The notes beneath the pieces were generated by a model, which did not search any database, was not told where the DNA came from, and saw only the letters and a list, made by a program, of their open reading frames with translations. The translations under genes were made by a program, and so were the position numbers. Below are positions 1 to 6,000 of a stretch of 21,607 nucleotides of DNA, one piece after another. Within the stretch, counting starts at the first letter, position 1; every line of letters begins with the position of its first letter. The stretch covers positions 1 to 21,607 of the forward strand of contig CAZDAM010000058.1 in the NCBI GenBank assembly GCA_964503595.1, given 5' to 3'. The DNA comes from CAZDAM01 sp964503595 (lineage in GTDB: Bacteria; Muiribacteriota; UBA6191).

Positions 1-231
1 GAAGCACCCTGGGCCTGCTGTGCGATCATAGGGTGTCATGAAGAGAGAAAAAAAACTAAAGCGATCAGGTATGCAGGCTGCACCGTTGGCCAGTCAGCAA
101 TTGCTGATGCTGATGGAGATGGTGGAGTAGAGATTTTTGTACCGAGGGTGTTCAAAATTCTGTGTCACGGCAGTCTCGCTCATAGCGTGATGTGTAACTC
201 GAGTCTGCCTGGAAAGCAAATCATCATCTAA
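1..231 (+). CDS. Partial 3' end of a possible FG-GAP/VCBS-repeat protein, perhaps decayed
   Basis: Frame 1 is open from the window edge to a TAA at 229-231, about 76 codons, with its start outside the window. Codons 30-48 read VGQSAIADADGDGGVEIFVP-like residues; the DADGDG core at positions 106-123 followed by a hydrophobic strand is the calcium-binding signature of FG-GAP/VCBS beta-propeller repeats, usually found in secreted or surface proteins. The rest does not look like further repeats: it is rich in Cys and basic residues and ends abruptly. A weak terminator-like hairpin follows directly. The motif is what I see; the family is inferred from it. It could be the genuine C-terminus of an upstream gene or a degraded remnant. 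A chance open frame is less likely because of the motif, but not excluded. Confidence 0.4.
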   Translation, partial: EAPWACCAIIGCHEERKKTKAIRYAGCTVGQSAIADADGDGGVEIFVPRVFKILCHGSLAHSVMCNSSLPGKQIII

Positions 232-236
232 GATAA

Positions 237-267
237 GATCAAACTCCAATTTTTGATCGGGTTTTTT
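237..267 (+). terminator. Weak intrinsic terminator-like hairpin
   Basis: GATCAAA (237-243) and TTTGATC (252-258) form a perfect 7-bp stem with an 8-nt loop, followed by GGG and six T (262-267). It sits 5 nt after the TAA of the partial frame ending at 231. The stem is AT-rich, so its strength is doubtful. Confidence 0.4.
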
Positions 268-311
268 GGCGTGAAATATTTCATGGATTTGCGAGCTTGG
301 TGGATATTACG

Positions 312-349
312 GTACTGGATCTATCTTTCCGCACATAGCATTCCAGTAC
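312..349. repeat. Long hairpin, 8-bp perfect outer stem
   Basis: GTACTGGA (312-319) pairs with TCCAGTAC (342-349). Inside, CTAT (321-324) pairs with ATAG (335-338), leaving a 10-nt loop CTTTCCGCAC. The loop is itself complementary to 458-465 (see the inverted repeat 319-481), so two alternative folds are possible. Function unknown. Confidence 0.45.
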
Positions 350-481
350 AAAAACAGACGAAAACAAACAGGAACTTTTGTGACTCTGCACATTTTTTTC
401 GGCCAGAGCCTCCTGATATAGTAGAAAAGTGCCACATCCGGTGCTTTTAAACACTACGTGCGGAATACCAGCTGGATAGAT
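319..481. repeat. Interrupted inverted repeat enclosing a structured block
   Basis: ATCTATC (319-325) is complementary to GATAGAT (475-481), and TTCCGCAC (327-334) is complementary to GTGCGGAA (458-465), in matching order. Together they make 15 paired bases with an asymmetric bulge of 1 versus 9 nt. The enclosed segment contains the hairpin at 425-448. This could be a structured RNA, the ends of a small degenerate element, or coincidence in AT-rich DNA. Confidence 0.35.
425..448 (+). terminator. A/U-flanked hairpin, possible plus-strand terminator
   Basis: AAAAGTGCC (425-433) pairs with GGTGCTTTT (440-448) around the 6-nt loop ACATCC. The nine pairs include two G-U wobbles that exist only in plus-strand RNA. 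The 3' arm ends in four U, giving a terminator-like shape, but no obvious plus-strand transcript unit precedes it. Confidence 0.3.
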
Positions 482-527
482 GTTTCCTGTGGCTCCCGCA
501 AAAGCTGACTTACAGGCTCAAACGATA

Positions 528-550
528 ATAATCTCACTCTGTGAGATTAT
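528..550 (-). terminator. Hairpin after the lipoprotein gene, likely terminator
   Basis: ATAATCTCAC (528-537) and GTGAGATTAT (541-550) are a perfect 10-bp inverted repeat with a 3-nt loop. It lies 20 nt beyond the lipoprotein stop codon at 570. On the minus strand the stem is followed by TATCGTTTG, a poor U-tract, so termination is plausible but not certain. The repeat could serve both directions. Confidence 0.5.
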
Positions 551-569
551 AAATATTTTAAAACACAGA

Positions 570-1811
570 TTAATTCAGAGTCATCTGCGCTCTGAAAAAC
601 AGATAGGAAAAAAAGCCTTCCTCAAATGCCGGGAGGTTTTCCTGCATCAGAATCACAGTCTGGCCATAGCCTGATTCCAATTCGCCCATATCAAGATCCA
701 GGGCAAACTCCCGGGAACTCAGAAAGCGTGGATTGAGTGCTGCCACGGCAAGGCTGGTTTCCTTTCCTTCAACCAGAACCCTGAGGCGGGCATTGGAATA
801 AAGGGTTTCTTCCACACTGGAAGGTGAAGTCGAGCGAAAGCGCAGGATCAGGGTAAAACGGGAGTGACGGATTTCCGGAAAGCCCTGTACCAGCTGGCCA
901 CTACGGTAAACTTCGCTGGAAGTGTCTCCGGCCTCCAGCCTGACGCTTAGAATTTCATTGCGACGGATCAGGGGAACGGTGATCGGAGGTGTTGCTTCCT
1001 CGTCCTCTTCTTCCTCAAGAATATCCGTTGTGGCATCATCCCGATCCTCAGAATCAAGTACTGTTTCATTCAGGACTTCAAGAGCCAGGGTGCTGCGGCT
1101 TTGAACCCAGGTTTCCCAGGAAGTGGGCAAAGATGCGGAGCGGGTGGCATAAACACTTTGCGTGCTGAATTCCAGACGGCCTGCACTCGAGCCCGGAACC
1201 AGCCTGTCCATATCCCTTTGCAGAATGACCCGGCTGTCCTTCTGAAGCTTCATACGTTTGGAAAGATCGGCTATTTTTTCCCGGAGTGCTGTACTGGAGA
1301 GAGCCAGATTCTGGTACTCCTCACTGGCCTGAAGGATTTTTCCGGCCAGAGCCTCTGCCAGAGGGTCCTGAATTTCGACAACGGTATCTATTCCATCCAG
1401 CCTTCCCAGAGGAATATCCAGAGCACCCTCATCCATGTGAAGACGCAACTTCAGAAGCTCCTGGGAAAATTTACCCTCAAAACGAAACGAGATACCTCCA
1501 CTCAAGGTCTTCTCAGCAAACTCCCGCCTTTCCAGAGGGACACCTTCCTGAGTCATCAGAGTCATCGGAAGGGCAAGAAAGCCGGTTATCTGGCTTGTAC
1601 CGCCACTTGAAGAAGTCGAAGTGGTGGATGTCACCGAGGTGGAGTGGGATACTGAAAAGGAGGGGGAGCCCTGATAGACCAGCCCTCTGACAACACTCAC
1701 TGCCGAGAGATTGCCAAGACCGGTTGCATTCTCAATAGCCGTATCACTGCATCCGGCAAACCAGATAGCACACAAAAACAGCAGAAAAAGGGCAACTCTT
1801 GCATATCTCAT
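570..1811 (-). CDS. Predicted lipoprotein of unknown function
   Basis: The 413-residue product starts with a short basic n-region, a hydrophobic core and a lipobox ending FAGC at residues 18-21, so Cys21 should be lipidated and the protein anchored in the envelope; the residue after Cys is Ser, which would favour outer-membrane sorting in the E. coli scheme. Residues about 55-75 are a Ser/Thr-rich linker. A strongly acidic segment (LEEEEDEEA) lies near residue 270. The rest is mixed beta/alpha with no family I recognise. The gene follows the barrel-like protein gene by 55 nt on the same strand and is probably the last gene of the operon that begins at the promoter near 3376-3404. AAAAGG upstream of the ATG is a weak, closely spaced ribosome binding site. 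Function unknown; lipoprotein status is well supported. Confidence 0.85.
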   Translation of the reverse strand: MRYARVALFLLFLCAIWFAGCSDTAIENATGLGNLSAVSVVRGLVYQGSPSFSVSHSTSVTSTTSTSSSGGTSQITGFLALPMTLMTQEGVPLERREFAEKTLSGGISFRFEGKFSQELLKLRLHMDEGALDIPLGRLDGIDTVVEIQDPLAEALAGKILQASEEYQNLALSSTALREKIADLSKRMKLQKDSRVILQRDMDRLVPGSSAGRLEFSTQSVYATRSASLPTSWETWVQSRSTLALEVLNETVLDSEDRDDATTDILEEEEDEEATPPITVPLIRRNEILSVRLEAGDTSSEVYRSGQLVQGFPEIRHSRFTLILRFRSTSPSSVEETLYSNARLRVLVEGKETSLAVAALNPRFLSSREFALDLDMGELESGYGQTVILMQENLPAFEEGFFSYLFFRAQMTLN

Positions 1812-1866
1812 GGCCTTTTCATCGTCGTAACTTCAGGAAGTTTTATGCTGTTTGGGACAAATAGAC

Positions 1867-2616
1867 CTAAAACTTGAAGCCGACTTTGACCCCAACGTGA
1901 AACCCTCCCGGATCGAAATCCACATGGCCCAGAGGATGGGTGCTGGGATAATCAAAGGAATCACTGAAGGTGTAGCTGGCCGCAATCACCAGGGGGCGGT
2001 GCAAAACCGGTAAATCACGAATCAGCAGCCAGCCAGCTCCGATTGAGGCATAGGGAATGCTTTCGGATTCAAATTTCTGGTTGCGGGAATTCAGATAAAA
2101 ATCCTTGAGCTCCTGATTCGGCTTATAGTGGCGGATACCTGCCTGAACCTGGGCATAGAGCCTTGGGTTCAAAAAGCGGCGGAACATGGCAGAAACGTCC
2201 AGAAGGTGAACCCGCTGGGCATCATAGCTGTCTTTCATTTCATGGGGAAGATAGCGAAGCTCTACCCCGAACTGATCTCTTTCGTTCACAGCCACTGAGC
2301 GGGTCAGGCTTAGACCGAGCTTGGTTTCATAACCATCTCCCCGGACCAGACGAAAATTCAACCCACGTGGTTTGATGGAGTTTGATTTCCAGGTCTTGCG
2401 AAGGCTTCCCAAATCTTTTAATGAGCGATGCAGAAAGCCTTCCAGACCATCAGCGTTTTCAGCGGCTTCTTCAGAATTCAGCCTGGATTCCGCTTCAAAA
2501 TTGTGAATTTCCGCCGGAGTTGTTACAGGGGTTTCTTCCCGACTGGAGAAATCGTTAGCAAAGACAGGGTGCAACAGGCAAAAAAGCCCCAGAAATCCGG
2601 AGAAAATATGTTTCAC
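1867..2616 (-). CDS. Outer-membrane beta-barrel-like protein
   Basis: This 249-residue product begins with a signal peptide: basic residue, hydrophobic stretch and a VFA-ND cleavage site near residue 20. After a charged spacer to about residue 65 come alternating beta-strand segments, and the chain ends in GVKVGFKF with a terminal Phe, the signature recognised by the BAM machinery for outer-membrane barrels. I prefer the GTG at 2616, which has GAAAGAAG upstream at normal spacing, over the GTG two codons earlier at 2622. The start lies only 11 nt after the end of the carbonic anhydrase pseudogene, so the two were cotranscribed and may have been translationally coupled. Exact family not recognised; a small 8-strand porin-like or acyl-chain-modifying barrel are possibilities. 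Confidence 0.75.
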   Translation of the reverse strand: MKHIFSGFLGLFCLLHPVFANDFSSREETPVTTPAEIHNFEAESRLNSEEAAENADGLEGFLHRSLKDLGSLRKTWKSNSIKPRGLNFRLVRGDGYETKLGLSLTRSVAVNERDQFGVELRYLPHEMKDSYDAQRVHLLDVSAMFRRFLNPRLYAQVQAGIRHYKPNQELKDFYLNSRNQKFESESIPYASIGAGWLLIRDLPVLHRPLVIAASYTFSDSFDYPSTHPLGHVDFDPGGFHVGVKVGFKF

Positions 2617-2627
2617 TAGCACTTCTT

Positions 2628-3345
2628 TCAGTATTTTGGTTCATTTCCTTTACAGCCACTTAAAATTCTGGCCTGATCGGGATGCTCCCCAAAAAACTCA
2701 ACTTTACCAGAGTCCAGATGACACATGGCCCCCACGATACTCAAAGAACCGTTCATAACCTTGTGTCAGGCCTCACCAATTCGTTTCAAAAGCTCCTCAA
2801 TAGACAGCCCGACATTGGCCTGAGCCGCCCTGTTGATCACCTTGGCTACCGGAACGGATTCCGTGACTTTCACCTTAAGCACGGCCAGAATGATATTACC
2901 TACCAATGCCGGAAGCGGTCCCCCGGCCCTGGCCTCCCGGGCAACTGCGGTTACAAATTCACAGCATGTATGTCCCAGAACCACCACAAGCGGGGTATTC
3001 AGGTGTCCAAAGCCATATTTAATGGACCCTGTTTCATCTATATCGGAAACATTGCCGCCAACCCGAATCAGAAACAGACTTCCAACCCCCTGTTGGAAGA
3101 CATTTTCTAGCGGAGCCCCGGGGTTCGAACAGCCCAGAACAGTAAAGGAAACTGTCTCTTTTTCCACATTTTCCCGAATTCTTGCTGGGCTGATATCCGG
3201 ATGCTCCAGATTCCCGCTGACAAAACGAATTCCCTTTTTACAGGAGATTCAAAGTTTACATCGCACTGATAAACGGTCCTGCACTCACCGCAAAACTGTT
3301 GCCAGTCAGAGCAGATACGAAGATCAATTTTTTCAGAGCGTTCAT
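2628..3345 (-). pseudogene. Decayed periplasmic beta-carbonic anhydrase
   Basis: Joined across frames, the sequence is a full-length beta-carbonic anhydrase. ATG at 3345 opens a signal peptide (MNALKKLIFVSALTGNSFA). The frame is then broken by TAA at 3258-3256 and TAA at 3240-3238. It shifts near 3228, after which RFVSGNLEHPDISP and the zinc-site region follow. A third stop, TGA at 2768-2766, cuts off the typical C-terminus (SGKVEFFGEHPDQARIL), which continues in the same frame to TGA at 2630-2628. The zinc ligands are kept (Cys in LGCSNPGAP; His and Cys in LGHTCCE), but the Asp-Arg dyad of the usual CSDSRVP motif is now Asn and Gly. Family members interconvert CO2 and bicarbonate. Three stops, one frameshift and lost catalytic residues make a functional product very unlikely. 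The promoter and ribosome binding site (AAAGAGGAAC) still look intact and serve the two downstream envelope genes. Confidence 0.9.
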
Positions 3346-3375
3346 AGTTCCTCTTTAAGAGTTGAAGAAAATCTG

Positions 3376-3404
3376 ATTGTATTGTCCCCCCTTCCAGCTT
3401 TCAA
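3376..3404 (-). promoter_or_regulatory. Sigma-70-like promoter for the 3345-570 operon
   Basis: On the minus strand: -35 TTGAAA (3404-3399), a 17-nt spacer, and -10 TACAAT (3381-3376), each one base off consensus. The predicted start is near 3369, giving a leader of about 24 nt before the ATG at 3345. The spacer holds a run of six G. The -35 overlaps the -35 of the divergent plus-strand promoter. Confidence 0.6.
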
Positions 3405-3427
3405 CTTCCCGGTCTGCCAGATAGAAT
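3400..3427 (+). promoter_or_regulatory. Candidate promoter for the ATP-grasp gene
   Basis: TTCAAC (3400-3405), a 16-nt spacer and TAGAAT (3422-3427) make a moderate sigma-70-like promoter. The predicted start is about 20 nt upstream of the ATG at 3456. The -10 runs into the palindrome at 3426-3439, suggesting repressor control. Confidence 0.4.
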
Positions 3428-3439
3428 AGGAGCTCCTAT
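3426..3439. promoter_or_regulatory. Perfect 14-bp palindrome, candidate operator
   Basis: ATAGGAGCTCCTAT is fully self-complementary. It covers the end of the candidate -10 and the expected transcription start of the plus-strand ATP-grasp gene, a normal place for a dimeric repressor site. No regulator gene is adjacent. The ribosome binding site AGGAG follows at 3446-3450. Confidence 0.4.
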
Positions 3440-3455
3440 CACGACAGGAGAATTT

Positions 3456-4865
3456 ATGACGAAGGTCAAAGCTTCCAGTAAAGTCCTAAATGAACCCCTG
3501 AACTTCAAAGCCGCCGAGCAGGCCATGGAATCCTGGATGGAAAGCCATCCTCACGAGGTGATCCGCCAGCGGATGCAGTTTTTGGAAAAACTGAATAAAA
3601 AGCGCTGTTCTTACGGAGAAAATACGGCCCTGCCTATCACTCTCACCCCCCTATTCCTGAAAGATGAATCCCAGAAACTGATCGCCCGGGTTGCCGAAAT
3701 TCTGGAGCGGGCTATGGACAAGGTGATTGTCGCCTATAAACATGATCAGAGAGTCCGGGATTATTTTCTCTACACCGACATTCCTGAGGAGTGGATTGAC
3801 TGGGATCCCGGCTTCAAGAAGCCTACCGTTATCAACCGCCACGATGCCCTGTTTGATGGCAAGAACCTCAAGTTCATCGAATTCAATACGGATAACCCCG
3901 GAGGCAGGGGCTGGACAGGAGTTTATGAAAAACTGTTCACCGAGCAGGACTTCTGTCGAGATCTGATTCAGAACTACGTCAATGAAAATCGCCCCCACCT
4001 GCTTCAGCTGTTTCTGGACTCCCTGCTGTCCTGTTACCGCGAATACGGTGGTACCGCTGAAAGACCCCGCATCGGACTGGCCTCCTACAAGCAGTACCTG
4101 ACCGGATCTGATGCCGAAATTGTCCGCGATTTCTGTATTGAGAAAGGCTTTGAATCCCATTTTGTGGATCCGCGGGAGCTGGAGCACCGTAGCGGACGGC
4201 TTTACTCCAACAACGTGCCCTTTGACATCATCAATCTGAGTATCCGCTTTGTCTTCTTCAAGCGCTATCCCCGTGAGCTCAGGGAATTTCTGGCCGCCAT
4301 CCGGGAACGCTCGGTTTGCACCGTCAATCCTTTCAGGGCCATTATCGGATCCCAGAAAGAGATCATGTCTCTGATGACCAATTCCGAGAATCACGATCTT
4401 TTTGATGAAGAAGAAATCGAGGCCATCAAGGAGCATATCCCATGGACCCGCAAACTTGATGAAACCATTACCCTGAGTCCGGAAGGAACAGATATCAGCC
4501 TCCATGAATATCTTCTGAAACATCGGGAAACCATGGTTCTTAAGCCAACAGGAGGAGCTGGAGGGCAGGGAGTCTATGTCGGAAAAATTACCGACAAGGC
4601 CCAATGGGAACAGGCCGTTGAACACACCATGGGATCTTCCTGGTGGATTGCTCAGGAAGCCATGGATATTCCCGAATACGAATTCCCGGTCTTAAAGGAT
4701 GGGAAAGTCATTCGGGAAAAACGTAACCTCAACATCAATCCATATGTCTTCAATGGCAAATATGCGGGAATGCTTGGCCGGGTCTCCTCTTCCAAGGTGG
4801 TCAATGTCAGTTCTGGCGGAGGTTTGATCCCGATCTTCCCTCTGAAACCAGGAGTTACGGAATAA
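3456..4865 (+). CDS. Uncharacterised ATP-grasp family ligase
   Basis: The 469-residue protein has AGGAG 5 nt before its ATG. The C-terminal part carries ATP-grasp features: MVLKPTGGAGGQGVYVG at about residues 360-376 (nucleotide-binding Lys and Gly-rich loop), an IAQEAM strand near 405, and a closing region with NLNINPYVFNGKYAGMLGR and the SSGGG turn, which recall the metal-binding end of circularly permuted ATP-grasp proteins. KFIEFNTDNPGG near residue 145 also fits the pre-ATP-grasp part of the glutathionylspermidine-synthase-like families. Such enzymes join a carboxylate to an amine or thiol using ATP; the substrate here is unknown. No signal peptide, so cytoplasmic. The gene stands alone: it diverges from the carbonic anhydrase operon and its stop is 7 nt from the convergent kinase gene end. 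I am confident of the superfamily, not of the reaction. Confidence 0.75.
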   Translation: MTKVKASSKVLNEPLNFKAAEQAMESWMESHPHEVIRQRMQFLEKLNKKRCSYGENTALPITLTPLFLKDESQKLIARVAEILERAMDKVIVAYKHDQRVRDYFLYTDIPEEWIDWDPGFKKPTVINRHDALFDGKNLKFIEFNTDNPGGRGWTGVYEKLFTEQDFCRDLIQNYVNENRPHLLQLFLDSLLSCYREYGGTAERPRIGLASYKQYLTGSDAEIVRDFCIEKGFESHFVDPRELEHRSGRLYSNNVPFDIINLSIRFVFFKRYPRELREFLAAIRERSVCTVNPFRAIIGSQKEIMSLMTNSENHDLFDEEEIEAIKEHIPWTRKLDETITLSPEGTDISLHEYLLKHRETMVLKPTGGAGGQGVYVGKITDKAQWEQAVEHTMGSSWWIAQEAMDIPEYEFPVLKDGKVIREKRNLNINPYVFNGKYAGMLGRVSSSKVVNVSSGGGLIPIFPLKPGVTE

Positions 4866-4872
4866 AACAGAC

Positions 4873-6000
4873 TCACTTTTTCAGGGGAATTGTGAAGCGA
4901 AAGACCGAGCCCTCCCGGGGCCGGCTCTGAGCCCACAGTTCCCCGTTATTCTTCTTCACATAGTCATGGCAGAGGACCAGCCCAAGACCTGTTCCCCGCT
5001 CCTCTTCCGTTCCGCTGCGCGTCACCACCTGATCCACCCTGAAAAGCTGCTTCAGGATTTCTTCATCCATACCAATGCCCCGGTCCTCGACTTCAATCAG
5101 AGCCATATCACCCTTCCGGGATAAACGAATCATCACCTCACTTCCCCGGCCAGAGAATTTAATGGCGTTGGCGATCAGGTTACGGGCGACAGCCTGAAAC
5201 ATATGGGCATCGCCAAAGACCTCAAGCGAATCATCAAGCTGGGAAACCAGTTCAATGTCCTTGGACTTCGCTACATCCTTCAGATGGCCCAGAACCTTAC
5301 CCAGCTCAAAAGAGGCCCGAAAGTCTGCGGGGTTCAGAACAATCCCCTCTTTCTGCATTCTTCCCCATTCCAGGAGATTTTCCAGAAGGCTGTGCAGGCG
5401 CTGAACCATACCTCTTAAACCCTCAACGGATTCTTCCAGACGATCCTGGCGGCCATTTCTGACATGCAGAAGCAGAAGATCAGCCATACTCAAAAACACG
5501 GTAAAAGGACCGCGTAGATCATGGGCCAGAATCGAGAGAAACCTTTCCTTGGAATGGTTGGAAACTTTGAGTTCCTCGTTTGCCAAAGCCAGTTCCCTGC
5601 GGGTTCGTCCCAGCTGAATCTGGGTTCTGACCCTCGCCAGAAGCTCCACGGAGCGAAACGGTTTAGTGACGTAATCCACTCCCCCTGCTTCAAAACCCTC
5701 CACAATGTCATCTGTCTCGGTCTTAGCCGTCAAAAACAGAATGGGAATTTTCTGAAGATTCGGGTCTTCCTTGAAAGCCCGGCAGGTCGCATAGCCATCC
5801 ATTTCCGGCATCATGACATCCAGAAGGACCAGATCCGGCTGGCGGGCTCTGGCCAGAGTCAGAGCCTGGGGACCTCCCGAGGCAAAAGCCACATCAAAAC
5901 CAAAGGTCCTGAGCATGGAGCCCAGTACCTGAAGGTTCTTCGGGACATCATCCACAATCAAAACCAGACCTTCACTCATTCCATTCTCACGCGCACCCAT
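4873..6000 (-). CDS. Receiver-first sensor histidine kinase (REC-HisKA-HATPase)
   Basis: The 375-residue cytoplasmic protein has a CheY-like receiver at about residues 12-128 (acidic pair Asp17-Asp18, phosphoacceptor Asp61 in LLDVMMPEMDG, Thr91, Lys113 in TKPF). A short coiled segment leads to a HisKA domain with His160 in SILAHDLRGP, then a HATPase_c domain with N-box NLIANAIKF, G1 DRGIGM and G2 GTGLGL. It therefore receives a phosphate and can act as a kinase; it has no DNA-binding output. I chose the ATG at 6000, preceded by GGAAGGAAAAC and overlapping the end of the upstream hybrid kinase gene by 14 nt; ATG 5979 (MSEG) is an alternative. The coupling suggests that the hybrid kinase and this protein form one phosphorelay. 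No transmembrane segment is seen. Confidence 0.88.
   Translation of the reverse strand: MGARENGMSEGLVLIVDDVPKNLQVLGSMLRTFGFDVAFASGGPQALTLARARQPDLVLLDVMMPEMDGYATCRAFKEDPNLQKIPILFLTAKTETDDIVEGFEAGGVDYVTKPFRSVELLARVRTQIQLGRTRRELALANEELKVSNHSKERFLSILAHDLRGPFTVFLSMADLLLLHVRNGRQDRLEESVEGLRGMVQRLHSLLENLLEWGRMQKEGIVLNPADFRASFELGKVLGHLKDVAKSKDIELVSQLDDSLEVFGDAHMFQAVARNLIANAIKFSGRGSEVMIRLSRKGDMALIEVEDRGIGMDEEILKQLFRVDQVVTRSGTEEERGTGLGLVLCHDYVKKNNGELWAQSRPREGSVFRFTIPLKK

Larger units (their letters stand above)
232..569. other. AT-rich noncoding region with hairpins
   Basis: There is no convincing coding sequence in these 338 bases. Short frames exist on the plus strand (253-450, 480-674) but show no family motif and no good ribosome binding site. 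The stretch is visibly more AT-rich than the flanking genes and holds at least four inverted repeats, listed separately. It lies between the end of the plus-strand frame at 231 and the end of the minus-strand lipoprotein gene at 570, so it is a convergent intergenic region. Confidence 0.7.

Noticed and set aside
253..450. A 65-codon plus-strand frame in the AT-rich intergenic region
   Set aside because: No ribosome binding site or recognisable motif, and it begins inside the terminator-like hairpin.
2766..2768. In-frame TGA as selenocysteine recoding in the carbonic anhydrase gene
   Set aside because: The position is not a catalytic Cys site, no SECIS-like element was seen, and two TAA stops plus a frameshift break the same gene.
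2766..3167. The 133-codon frame as a functional short carbonic anhydrase
   Set aside because: It lacks the family N-terminus and C-terminus, which are present but separated by stops and a frameshift, and the Asp-Arg dyad is lost.
3651..4625. A 324-codon minus-strand frame opposite the ATP-grasp gene
   Set aside because: The plus-strand protein has recognisable motifs and a good ribosome binding site; the antisense product has none.
4866..4872. A terminator between the convergent ATP-grasp and kinase genes
   Set aside because: The gap is only 7 nt and no hairpin with a U-tract is visible in or around it.
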